Of a stretch of 64,000 nucleotides of DNA, positions 56,460 through 64,000 are shown piece after piece. The DNA comes from Acinetobacter populi (GTDB lineage Bacteria > Pseudomonadota > Gammaproteobacteria > Pseudomonadales > Moraxellaceae), in contig NZ_NEXX01000006.1 of NCBI RefSeq assembly GCF_002174125.1, forward strand, positions 186,001 through 250,000, in the 5' to 3' direction. The notes beneath the pieces are model-generated. The model was not told where the DNA came from, searched no databases, and saw only the letters and a program-made list of their open reading frames with translations. The stretch's first letter is position 1, and each line of letters starts with the position of its first letter. A program made the translations under genes and the position numbers.

Positions 56460-57902
56460 ATGTTTAAAGCCGAACAACTTGCCCATACCTTGCATCAACT
56501 CATCGAACAGGGCGTGTGGAAACCACATCAAAAACTCCCTTCCTTGCGGGAACAGGCGCAAACCTCCGGTTATAGTTTGATGACAGTTTTAAATGCGTAT
56601 CAGGAACTCGAAGCACGAGGGCTGGTCTTTGCCAGAGAAAAATCAGGTTATTATGTTGCCGATCAAAACATGCAGCCTACAGCACTGGATCGTATTGAAG
56701 ATTCCACATTGCAATCCAACATCCAGATGAATTCCTTTGTATTTGATTATCTCAAATCGATACAACCTAACGATATCTTGCCGTTTGGTTCTGCTTTTCC
56801 CAATACAGCCTTGCTACATCAACCCAAATTATTACAAATTGTGGCGCAACATGCCCGGCGTAAACAGAGCTATGAAAGTACCGCCAGTATGCCGCCTGGT
56901 CTTTTGACATTACAGCAAATCATTGCACGTCGGTATAGTTTGCAAGGCATTGCCACAGAACCACAGGATATTGTCATCACCTCAGGTTGTCTGGATGCAT
57001 TAAATCTATCATTACAGGCTGTAGCACAACCCGGCGATTATATTTTATTACAACAAACTATTTTTTATGGCGCATGGCAGGCAGCAGAGCGCTTGGGCTT
57101 AAATGTAATTACCTTGCCAGAACATCCTGAATATGGCTTTGATCTGGAAAAATTTGAACAATGCCTACAAATGTATCCGATCAAAGTCTGCTGGCTAATG
57201 CTCAATAGTCATAATCCGATTGGTTTTAGTGTAAGTGATGACATCAAACAAAAAATTGCACAATTGCTGGCACGCTATAAGGTTTATCTGATTGAAGATG
57301 ATGTCTATCAGGAACTTTATTTTGGCAGTAAAAAACCATTGTCGGTCAAATATTTTGATCAAGATCATCGAGTCTTGCACTGCTCGTCGTTTTCCAAAAC
57401 ATTAGGTGCCGGTTTTCGGGTCGGCTGGGTTCATCACCGAAAACTTTCCAATCAAATTCAGCATTTGCAATTGATGAGTACCATTGCTGTCAGTCCACTG
57501 CTACAACATGCACTGGTTGATTTTTTATCCACACACCATTATGAAAAACATTTACGATCCTTGCGGCTAAAGCTGGAACATCATAAAAAATTATTTTATC
57601 GCTATTTAAAACAACACCTGCCCGCAGAATGTGAAGTATATTATTATCCGAGCGGCTATTTCCTCTGGATCAAACTGCCCAAACACATAGACAGTACCCA
57701 GCTCTATCAAACACTTTTGCAACATCGTATCGGTATTGCACCGAGTCAGTTGTTTACAGTCAACCGCCAACAGCAACATTTTATCCGTTTAAATTGTTCT
57801 TTTGAATTCACCAATCAAACTCAGCATGCACTAGATCTGCTAATTCACAGCATTACATCTGCCAAATTCGATCAATCATCAACATATAGCGATAAGCCTT
57901 AA
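56460..57902 (+). CDS. MocR-type GntR regulator with aminotransferase domain
   Basis: The 480-aa protein joins an N-terminal GntR winged helix (residues about 1-72, KLPSLREQAQTSGYSLMTVL) to a fold-type I PLP aminotransferase domain (about 110-465). That domain has the NSHNPIG motif, IEDDVYQEL and the PLP lysine in SSFSKTLGAGFRVGW. MocR proteins use PLP or PLP-linked ligands to control nearby genes. No obvious vitamin B6 or amino acid gene is adjacent; downstream lies the siderophore receptor with its own Fur box. The target is unknown. Confidence 0.9.
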   Translation: MFKAEQLAHTLHQLIEQGVWKPHQKLPSLREQAQTSGYSLMTVLNAYQELEARGLVFAREKSGYYVADQNMQPTALDRIEDSTLQSNIQMNSFVFDYLKSIQPNDILPFGSAFPNTALLHQPKLLQIVAQHARRKQSYESTASMPPGLLTLQQIIARRYSLQGIATEPQDIVITSGCLDALNLSLQAVAQPGDYILLQQTIFYGAWQAAERLGLNVITLPEHPEYGFDLEKFEQCLQMYPIKVCWLMLNSHNPIGFSVSDDIKQKIAQLLARYKVYLIEDDVYQELYFGSKKPLSVKYFDQDHRVLHCSSFSKTLGAGFRVGWVHHRKLSNQIQHLQLMSTIAVSPLLQHALVDFLSTHHYEKHLRSLRLKLEHHKKLFYRYLKQHLPAECEVYYYPSGYFLWIKLPKHIDSTQLYQTLLQHRIGIAPSQLFTVNRQQQHFIRLNCSFEFTNQTQHALDLLIHSITSAKFDQSSTYSDKP

Positions 57903-57921
57903 AATAAAATAATTTACTATT

Positions 57922-57940
57922 AATAATGATTATCAATAGT
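57922..57940 (+). promoter_or_regulatory. Fur box upstream of the siderophore receptor
   Basis: Bases 57922-57940 match the 19-bp Fur consensus GATAATGATAATCATTATC at 14 positions, with the core ATAATGAT-x-ATCA intact. The site is about 60 bases before the receptor ATG, where Fur with iron would block transcription. Confidence 0.75.
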
Positions 57941-58000
57941 AGTACAATCCATTAACAATTTATAATTTTTCATCTCCCCCATTGAATTAAAGGATTCAAT

Positions 58001-60196
58001 ATGAATCATAATTTTTCTTTGCAGACACTTTGTTGTGCAATGTTAATCGCCCAAACTACACAGATTTTTGCTGAAACCCCAGATTCTTCTACATCAGAGC
58101 AAACACCTCAGGTAAAAAGTCTGGAAACCATTGTCGTTACGGCAATTCCTTCATCTGTGATGAGTACCACAACAGGGATGGAGGTAAGCTTAAAGGAAAC
58201 ACCACAATCGATTAGTGTGATTAGTCAGGATCAAATCAAAAATTTGGGGCTCAACAATATTGCCGATGCCTTAAAACAGACCACCGGGATCAATGTCGTT
58301 CGGGATTCAGGACGTTATCGGTTTCAATCCCGTGGTTTTTATATTGATCAAATCGAAGAAGATGGTATGAGCAGTACCGTTCCCGGCTCATCGAGTAATC
58401 CCTATCGCTCAGCTTCGAGTATGACTGATCTGGAAATTTATGATCATATTGAAGTTTTAAAAGGCGCCTCCGGTCTCACTCAGGGCAATGGCGAGCCAGG
58501 CGGTACCATCAATGCAGTACGGAAAAAACCGACTGAAGAATTTCAAGCCAATGGCAAACTACAATATGGCAGTTGGAATAATATTCGTTCCAGCTTTGAT
58601 GTATCCGGTAGCTTAAATCAGGATCAGAGTATTCGTGGACGACTAGTTGCCGTTGCGGGTGATAGTGAATCGTTCAAAAAATCAGTGGAAAAGAATAATC
58701 AGACTCTTTATGGCATACTGGATTTTGATTTAAATGATAAAGCCCTGTTCCGTATTGGTGGACTCTATCAACAGGTTGAGGAAACACCAGATATTTTTGG
58801 TCTTCCCATGGGCTTAGGCAGTAAAAGTCTTGGTTTAAGTAAAGATACTTTTCTGGGTGCAGACTGGTCGCAAGATAACTTTAAAAAATCCAATATCTTT
58901 GCCGAGCTAGTCTATACATTTAATGATGACTGGAAACTCAGTACCAAAGCCAATGCCACATGGTCAGAATCCTTGCAAAAATTTGCTGCTTTGGGCAATG
59001 GCAGTAGCAGTTATATTGGTGTCGGTGCTGATGGATTATTGGCACTGAACAATATGCAATATTATGATAATCAAAGCCATGAATGGGGTGCCAATAGCAC
59101 CTTAACCGGGAAATACTATTTGCTTGGTCGGGAGCATCAATTATTTACTACGATTAGCTACAATAAGGAAGATCATGATTCACGCTGGAAACGGCATATG
59201 GATTCAAATCAGTATAATATTTATACTTTTCAGCCCGCACAAATAGCTGAACCTGACTGGAATAACTATACCCTGTTACAAAATGATGTGCTGTATAAAA
59301 ACCATATCGAACAAAAAGCAATATCTTTAGGCACGCAGTTTAACCTACTGGATCGTTTACATTTGATCGCTGGCGGACGTTATACCGATTTTAGCGCAGG
59401 TGGTGATTATCAATATTATACTTGGGCAGGCGCCCCTGACTCGGAATATGGTAAAAACACTGATGTTAACAAGAAAAAGTTTATTCCTTATGCTGGTTTA
59501 ACCTTTGATATAACGCCTTCAACCAGTACCTATATCAGCCATACCGAAATTTTTAAACCACAAAGTAATAAAGCCCCAGACGGTAGTTTACTTAATCCCG
59601 TGGTCGGTAAAAATCAGGAACTCGGGATAAAATCCGAATTATTTGGTGGTGAGCTTAATCTCTCCGCAGCATTATTCCAAATTGAGCAGGAAAATCGTGC
59701 GATTGCCATTGTTGGAACCAGTTTTTATGCACCAGAAGGTAAAGTGCGCAGTCGCGGTCTTGATCTGGAAATTTCCGGAAAAATTTTACCCGAATGGCAA
59801 CTGTTTGCAGGTTATACCTATAACAAGAGTAAATATCTAAAAACAGAAGGGACGATATATGCCAATGGCACAAACTTTAATAAACATACGCCAGAACAGA
59901 CGTTTAGAGCCTATAGCAGCTATCAGTTTCGTGGCGCTTTAGAAAATTTAACCATAGGTGCAGGCATTACTGCACAAACTGAAAGTGATAGTTTATATAA
60001 CGTAAAACAAGGCGGTTATACCCTATATAATGCCAATTTACGTTATCAGTTTAATCCAAATTTTGCCTTGAATTTGATCGGACAAAACCTGTCGGATAAG
60101 CGTTATTATGAAAATCAAAAAGCTCGTGTTAATGGAATGAATAATTTCTATGGTACACCACGCAATTATCTGCTGAGTCTGGAATGGAATTATTAA
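58001..60196 (+). CDS. TonB-dependent siderophore receptor (FhuE/FpvA type)
   Basis: The 731-aa outer-membrane receptor has a signal peptide (cleavage about residue 25, IFA-ETP), a TonB box LETIVVTA at residues 41-48, a plug domain with ETPQSISVISQDQIKNLGL, IEVLKGASGLTQGNGEPGGT and RKKPT, and a 22-strand barrel that ends in LSLEWNY. The layout matches ferric-siderophore receptors of the FhuE/FpvA kind. No FecR-type signalling extension is present at the N-terminus. A Fur box precedes the gene and no siderophore synthesis genes are nearby, so it may take up a foreign siderophore. The ligand cannot be told. Confidence 0.92.
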   Translation: MNHNFSLQTLCCAMLIAQTTQIFAETPDSSTSEQTPQVKSLETIVVTAIPSSVMSTTTGMEVSLKETPQSISVISQDQIKNLGLNNIADALKQTTGINVVRDSGRYRFQSRGFYIDQIEEDGMSSTVPGSSSNPYRSASSMTDLEIYDHIEVLKGASGLTQGNGEPGGTINAVRKKPTEEFQANGKLQYGSWNNIRSSFDVSGSLNQDQSIRGRLVAVAGDSESFKKSVEKNNQTLYGILDFDLNDKALFRIGGLYQQVEETPDIFGLPMGLGSKSLGLSKDTFLGADWSQDNFKKSNIFAELVYTFNDDWKLSTKANATWSESLQKFAALGNGSSSYIGVGADGLLALNNMQYYDNQSHEWGANSTLTGKYYLLGREHQLFTTISYNKEDHDSRWKRHMDSNQYNIYTFQPAQIAEPDWNNYTLLQNDVLYKNHIEQKAISLGTQFNLLDRLHLIAGGRYTDFSAGGDYQYYTWAGAPDSEYGKNTDVNKKKFIPYAGLTFDITPSTSTYISHTEIFKPQSNKAPDGSLLNPVVGKNQELGIKSELFGGELNLSAALFQIEQENRAIAIVGTSFYAPEGKVRSRGLDLEISGKILPEWQLFAGYTYNKSKYLKTEGTIYANGTNFNKHTPEQTFRAYSSYQFRGALENLTIGAGITAQTESDSLYNVKQGGYTLYNANLRYQFNPNFALNLIGQNLSDKRYYENQKARVNGMNNFYGTPRNYLLSLEWNY

Positions 60197-60220
60197 AGCA
60201 CATTCCATCTTGAGTCTAAT

Positions 60221-60255
60221 AAAAAACGCTGCTTTGAATCCAAGGCAGCGTTTTT
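60221..60255. terminator. Bidirectional terminator between the receptor gene and cysH
   Basis: CGCTGCTTTG and CAAGGCAGCG form a 10-bp stem with one T-G pair and an AATC loop, flanked by six A and five T. It can end both converging genes. Confidence 0.88.
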
Positions 60256-60283
60256 AATTCATTCAACAATAATTGAAACTATC

Positions 60284-60904
60284 TTAATGTTCCAAATGCA
60301 AACCACATTCACGATGTTCTTCGGCTTTGGTTGGATCAAAATAATCTTCATTATCCGGCAAATTGTGTTTTTGCATGTACATCCATAGATCTTTGGCATG
60401 CCAATGTAATAATGGAGCAACTTTAATCAAACCATCCGGATTAATACTGACAGCTTCCATCTGAGCACGTTGCGCTGTATCTGTGGCACGTAAAGCCGTA
60501 AACCAAACTTCAGGTTGCATTTCAGCTAAAGCACGATTAAATGGTTCAAGTTTTACTTCTTCGGTAAATGCAGCATGACGTGGATCATCCAAAGCTGGTA
60601 CAGGTCCATCAATGGCCTCACGATGCGCACGGGAACGCTTAGGCAAATAGGTAATCAGATTCAGATTCAATAGCTTGGTGAGTTCATCAACATAGCGATA
60701 AGTGGTTTCGGTATTATAACCATTGTCCATCCACACCACAGGAATATCAGGTTGAATACGTGTCAACATATGTAGAATCACGGCTTCAAATGGACGAAAA
60801 TTGGTGGTCACAATCGCTTTTTTATTCAGTCCTAATGCCCATTCAACCAGTTTTTCCGCATCATGGCCGATTTCGGCATTTACTTTCTGCAAATCTAGAC
60901 TCAT
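60284..60904 (-). CDS. cysH: Phosphoadenylyl-sulfate reductase family protein CysH
   Basis: CysH reduces activated sulfate to sulfite with thioredoxin or glutaredoxin. The 206-aa protein has the adenylyl-sulfate binding fold with AIVTTNFRPFEAVILHML (a modified P-loop), VVWMDNGYNTETTYRYVDEL and the C-terminal ECGLH motif, whose C200 is the catalytic cysteine. It is the only cysteine in the protein, so the CC...CxxC iron-sulfur ligands of APS reductases are absent; this suggests PAPS as substrate. It is shorter than E. coli CysH (244 aa). AGAGGA precedes the ATG at 60904. Confidence 0.9.
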   Translation of the reverse strand: MSLDLQKVNAEIGHDAEKLVEWALGLNKKAIVTTNFRPFEAVILHMLTRIQPDIPVVWMDNGYNTETTYRYVDELTKLLNLNLITYLPKRSRAHREAIDGPVPALDDPRHAAFTEEVKLEPFNRALAEMQPEVWFTALRATDTAQRAQMEAVSINPDGLIKVAPLLHWHAKDLWMYMQKHNLPDNEDYFDPTKAEEHRECGLHLEH

Positions 60905-61029
60905 CACGTCCTCTTAAAATATATTTACTTTAACTCGGCTTATCTTAACATGACTCAGGATCAGAAATAACATTGCACTCAATGAAAAACATGATCCCAA
61001 GCATCATAAAATCAAATCATCAATTTCTT

Positions 61030-61833
61030 TTATTTGTTACTTTTCAGTTGCCATCTGCCTTGCTGCTGCACACCTAAAATACGTAACACCAGTACAAGAC
61101 TCAGCAACAATAATAAATACCATGAACCGAGTTTGCTCCAACCGACCATATGCCATGCATCAACCTGACTTGGATACAGCCAGATTTGATAAAATGTACT
61201 GATATTCTCGGCAATCCAGATTAAAAAGGCTAAAATCACGAACACCAACAACATCGGTAATTGATAGGTACGTTGTTGTACCTGAAATAATAATTTTGTT
61301 TTCCAGAAGATAAAAATAGAACAGGCAAATAAAAGATAGCGAATATCGGGTACAAAAAATTTGCTCATAAAATTAATATAAGACAACACCGCCAACAACA
61401 GCATCCACCTAAATTCAGGCAAATTAATAAAACTGACCTGAAATAATCTAAGGCTACGAGCAAAAAAACTGCCCACAGCCGAATACATAAACCCAGCAAA
61501 TAGCGGTACGGTCCAAAGTTTGAATACAGCTGGTTGCGGGTATTGCCACGAGGCAATGGCCGGATGGGTTAAAAAGATTTCCATCACCATCGCCATAAGA
61601 TGAAATAACGCGATCACCCGAGCTTCAGCCCAGCTTTCCAGTTTAAAATACAGTAATAAAGCCTGAATAATCAGCGCATAAAACAGCAAATAATCGTAAC
61701 GATAAAAGCCCCAGAACGACTCATATCCCATCGGTGCTGTAATGGCAAAAGCAAGCAATAATAAAATACCAAATAAGGCTGCCGAAACAGCCTTATATAA
61801 AAACTCGACCAGAGAGAAAAATAAAATACGCAA
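61030..61833 (-). CDS. DUF817 family membrane protein
   Basis: The 267-aa protein is almost entirely membrane helices (about eight). Segments such as FLTHPAIASWQYPQPAVFKL, VPLFAGFMYSAVGSFFARSL and the tail NISTFYQIWLYPSQVDAWHM match the DUF817 pattern, with conserved aromatic and glutamate residues inside the membrane. The function of the family is not known. It lies 12 bases after hemE and is likely in the same transcript. Confidence 0.88.
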   Translation of the reverse strand: MRILFFSLVEFLYKAVSAALFGILLLLAFAITAPMGYESFWGFYRYDYLLFYALIIQALLLYFKLESWAEARVIALFHLMAMVMEIFLTHPAIASWQYPQPAVFKLWTVPLFAGFMYSAVGSFFARSLRLFQVSFINLPEFRWMLLLAVLSYINFMSKFFVPDIRYLLFACSIFIFWKTKLLFQVQQRTYQLPMLLVFVILAFLIWIAENISTFYQIWLYPSQVDAWHMVGWSKLGSWYLLLLLSLVLVLRILGVQQQGRWQLKSNK

Positions 61834-61845
61834 GGCTAACCCGAA

Positions 61846-62919
61846 TTAGCGCAAATACTTCTGGCTATATTCATGCACAGTATCAATAAATACTTTTGGA
61901 TTGGCCGGATCAACCCATTGGGTAATACCATGTCCAAGATTTGCCACATAGCCTGTTTTTTCACCATCAGCATAGGCATCATCAAGCATTAATTTAACTG
62001 CTTTTTCAATAGATTGTGCATTACCATACAAGGTCGCCGGATCAAGATTACCCTGCAATGCAGCCCGACCATTTACAGTTTGACGTGCAGTATTTAAGGA
62101 GGTGGTCCAGTCCAGTCCAAACGCATCTGCATCTGTGTCCAACATCTGTGCTAACCATTGTCCACCACCCTTGGTAAACAAAATAACCGGAATTTTCTGC
62201 CCTTCTTTTTCCTTGATCAAACCTGCGACGATTTTTTGCATATAATTTAAGGAAAATTCGACATATTCACGATGTGCCAATGCCCCGCCCCAACTGTCAA
62301 AAATCTGAATCACCTGCGCTCCAGCCTCAATCTGCGCATTCAGATAATCGGTCACAGTCTCTGCCAAATGATCCAACAAAGCGTGTAACAGTTCAGGTCT
62401 GGCATACAGCATTTCTTTGCTATAGCGATAATCTTTACTAGAGCCGCCCTCGATCATATAAGTCGCCAATGTCCATGGACTACCAGAAAAACCTATCAAA
62501 GGCACTTGACCACCCAAGGCACTGCGAATAGCTTTGACGGCGTTAACGACATAATCCAGATCAGCCCCAATATTGACCTTGGGCAAGGCAGCAATATCCT
62601 GCTCACTACGCACGGTCTTTTTAAATTTTGGCCCTTCTCCAGTTTCAAAATACAGGCCTAAGCCCAAAGCATCAGGCACAGTCAAAATATCGGAAAATAA
62701 AATGGCTGCATCCAGATCGTAACGACGCAACGGTTGTAATGTGACTTCACAAGCAAAATCAGTATTTTTGCATAATGAAAGGAAATCCCCAGCCTGAGCA
62801 CGTGTTTCGCGATATTCCGGTAAATAACGTCCAGCCTGACGCATCATCCATACCGGCGTGGTATCTACAGGTTGTCTTAATAAGGCACGAATAAAACGGT
62901 CATTTTTTAAAGCAGACAT
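61846..62919 (-). CDS. hemE: Uroporphyrinogen decarboxylase
   Basis: HemE removes four carboxyl groups from uroporphyrinogen III to give coproporphyrinogen III in heme synthesis. The 357-aa TIM-barrel enzyme has the substrate-binding motif [19 protein letters not shown] near residue 25, [16 protein letters not shown] with the catalytic aspartate, [20 protein letters not shown], and [12 protein letters not shown] near the end. It is the first gene of a small minus-strand unit with the DUF817 gene. Confidence 0.97.
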   Translation of the reverse strand: MSALKNDRFIRALLRQPVDTTPVWMMRQAGRYLPEYRETRAQAGDFLSLCKNTDFACEVTLQPLRRYDLDAAILFSDILTVPDALGLGLYFETGEGPKFKKTVRSEQDIAALPKVNIGADLDYVVNAVKAIRSALGGQVPLIGFSGSPWTLATYMIEGGSSKDYRYSKEMLYARPELLHALLDHLAETVTDYLNAQIEAGAQVIQIFDSWGGALAHREYVEFSLNYMQKIVAGLIKEKEGQKIPVILFTKGGGQWLAQMLDTDADAFGLDWTTSLNTARQTVNGRAALQGNLDPATLYGNAQSIEKAVKLMLDDAYADGEKTGYVANLGHGITQWVDPANPKVFIDTVHEYSQKYLR

Positions 62920-63109
62920 GTTGTTCCTGTCATTGCATACAATGTCGGTGCATCATAGCAAAATGACATGCATCAGGCGAAGTATTTATCTGCCCGATAT
63001 TGCGAAAAAATGTGCCCTATTATACAAAAGAGTTACTGTAATTCTTTGTTTCCTTTGTCATACTAGACACAGCATTAGAAAATTTAAATTTATTTTTTTA
63101 GGATAATTT

Positions 63110-64000
63110 ATGTTTGCACGTACAATACTCGCCATTAGCCTAGGTTGTGCCATTTCTTCTGTGGTGAATGCAGAAAATACTGTTTCGAATCAAATAGAAA
63201 CGATTCCAGCCAATAAAAGCGTGCCGATTGAATCATATTCACTAAGTCAAAATAAAGCCGAACCAGCTACTGCTGTACCTGCAATAGATCATCAGGCAGT
63301 AATAGACGAAAGTTCTGATGCCGAGGACAATGCAGATGAATCTTCTGTAAATCAACCTTCTGTTGACGCAGCTATAATAGACAATACACCACCGGCACCT
63401 GTGACAAACACAGATCGCGCCGTGACAACGACAAGTAAAAACACTCCAACTAAAACTACAGCGAGTTTAGGTACATGGACTTTAGATGGGATTAATAATT
63501 CAGTCTGGTCGACGGGTATGCCAATTGATGGTCGCTATCCTGTATTTGCAAAATTACAAGTATTATTAAACGACAATCATGCATCGCCTGGTCCAATAGA
63601 TGGTGCCATTGGTAAAGCAGAAAATCTAAAAGGTGGAAAAAACAACACTTTAAAAGCAATCTCTGCTTATCAAACCATGAATAATCTGCCTGTTACCGGG
63701 ATTTTAGATCAAGCAACCTGGGACAGTTTAAATAGTAAATCAAATGCTCCAGCCTTTGTCGAATATACAATTACCGAACAGGATTTGAAAGGACCATACG
63801 CTGCATCTATTCCTTCAAACTATGCCGAACAAGCCAAAATGAAGGGCTTATACTACACCCGTGTAACAGAAATGCTGGGTGAAAAATTCCATATGGATGA
63901 AGCATTCTTAAAAACTTTAAATCCTAATGCCAGCTTTAAAAAAGCAGGTGAAAAAATTATTGTTGCAAATGTGCGTAACGATTTACCACAAGACATTCAT
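63110..64000 (+). CDS. L,D-transpeptidase-like secreted protein, N-terminal part (cut by window end)
   Basis: The frame starts at the ATG at 63110 with AGGA 7 bases upstream and is open to the last base (297 codons). A signal peptide (MFARTILAISLGCAISSVVNA) is followed by a long low-complexity, acidic and threonine-rich stretch to about residue 120. A peptidoglycan-binding-like unit follows (about 140-205, VFAKLQVLLNDNHASPGPID then AYQTMNNLPVTGILDQATWD), then a LysM-like segment near residues 245-290 (LNPNASFKKAGEKIIVANV). This order is typical of L,D-transpeptidases with a C-terminal YkuD domain, which would lie beyond the window. The catalytic domain is not visible, so the call is an inference. 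Confidence 0.7.
   Translation, partial: MFARTILAISLGCAISSVVNAENTVSNQIETIPANKSVPIESYSLSQNKAEPATAVPAIDHQAVIDESSDAEDNADESSVNQPSVDAAIIDNTPPAPVTNTDRAVTTTSKNTPTKTTASLGTWTLDGINNSVWSTGMPIDGRYPVFAKLQVLLNDNHASPGPIDGAIGKAENLKGGKNNTLKAISAYQTMNNLPVTGILDQATWDSLNSKSNAPAFVEYTITEQDLKGPYAASIPSNYAEQAKMKGLYYTRVTEMLGEKFHMDEAFLKTLNPNASFKKAGEKIIVANVRNDLPQDIH

Overview
The window looks like a chromosomal backbone segment of a gamma-proteobacterium of the Moraxellaceae, most likely Acinetobacter. The A+T content is moderate. The gene blocks rpsT / recA-recX / ffs, lpxD-fabZ-lpxA behind bamA, rseP-dxr-cdsA-uppS, clpS-clpA and membrane gcd, the UppS DGNNR variant and the lack of a LexA-type box at recA all fit that group. 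The assignment is inference from gene content; no 16S rRNA gene is present. I see no rRNA or tRNA genes, intact insertion sequences, prophage or CRISPR arrays.

Layout. 1-5 kb: the end of rpsT, a histidine phosphatase, cysQ, a yrfG-like HAD nucleotidase, hslR, recA, a strong hairpin and recX, then the SRP RNA gene ffs on the opposite strand. 5-18 kb: cpoB, then a long, tightly packed minus-strand block, pyrH-frr-uppS-cdsA-dxr-rseP-bamA-skp-lpxD-fabZ-lpxA, that couples undecaprenyl phosphate, CDP-diacylglycerol, isoprenoid precursors, outer-membrane protein assembly and lipid A; rimO lies upstream. 18.7-24 kb: ntrBC, a small secreted protein, a TetR regulator and argF, followed by a decayed gene remnant. 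24.5-29.5 kb (minus): argC, an uncharacterised membrane protein, clpS-clpA and ynfA. 29.7-37 kb: a novel-looking lipoprotein, a YgjP-like protease, rpiA, ilvA, dgkA, a DUF1653 protein, an OB-fold membrane protein with a Rieske protein, and a PfkB sugar/nucleoside kinase. 37-47 kb: a PreP-like M16 protease, pldA, a 36-aa membrane peptide, adk, a DUF445 protein, an outer-membrane-like protein, mrdA and rsmD. 47-55 kb: gcd, hemL, thiE, a PIN-domain remnant and the ybbAP-type ABC transporter divergent from tesA. 56-64 kb: a 50-aa membrane protein, a MocR regulator, a Fur-box-preceded siderophore receptor, cysH, a DUF817 protein, hemE and the start of an L,D-transpeptidase-like gene.

Most genes are housekeeping: envelope biogenesis (lipid A, BAM, peptidoglycan carrier, PBP2, phospholipase A), nitrogen and arginine metabolism (NtrBC, ArgC, ArgF), sulfate assimilation (CysH with CysQ clearing the PAP product), heme synthesis (HemL, HemE), and protein quality control (ClpAS, RseP, PreP). 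I found no convincing undescribed multi-gene system. The less explained items are two tiny membrane proteins, two gene remnants, repeated AGTGCA/TGCACT arms on both sides of ntrBC, a lipoprotein of no recognised family, and a cysteine-containing N-terminal extension on PldA.
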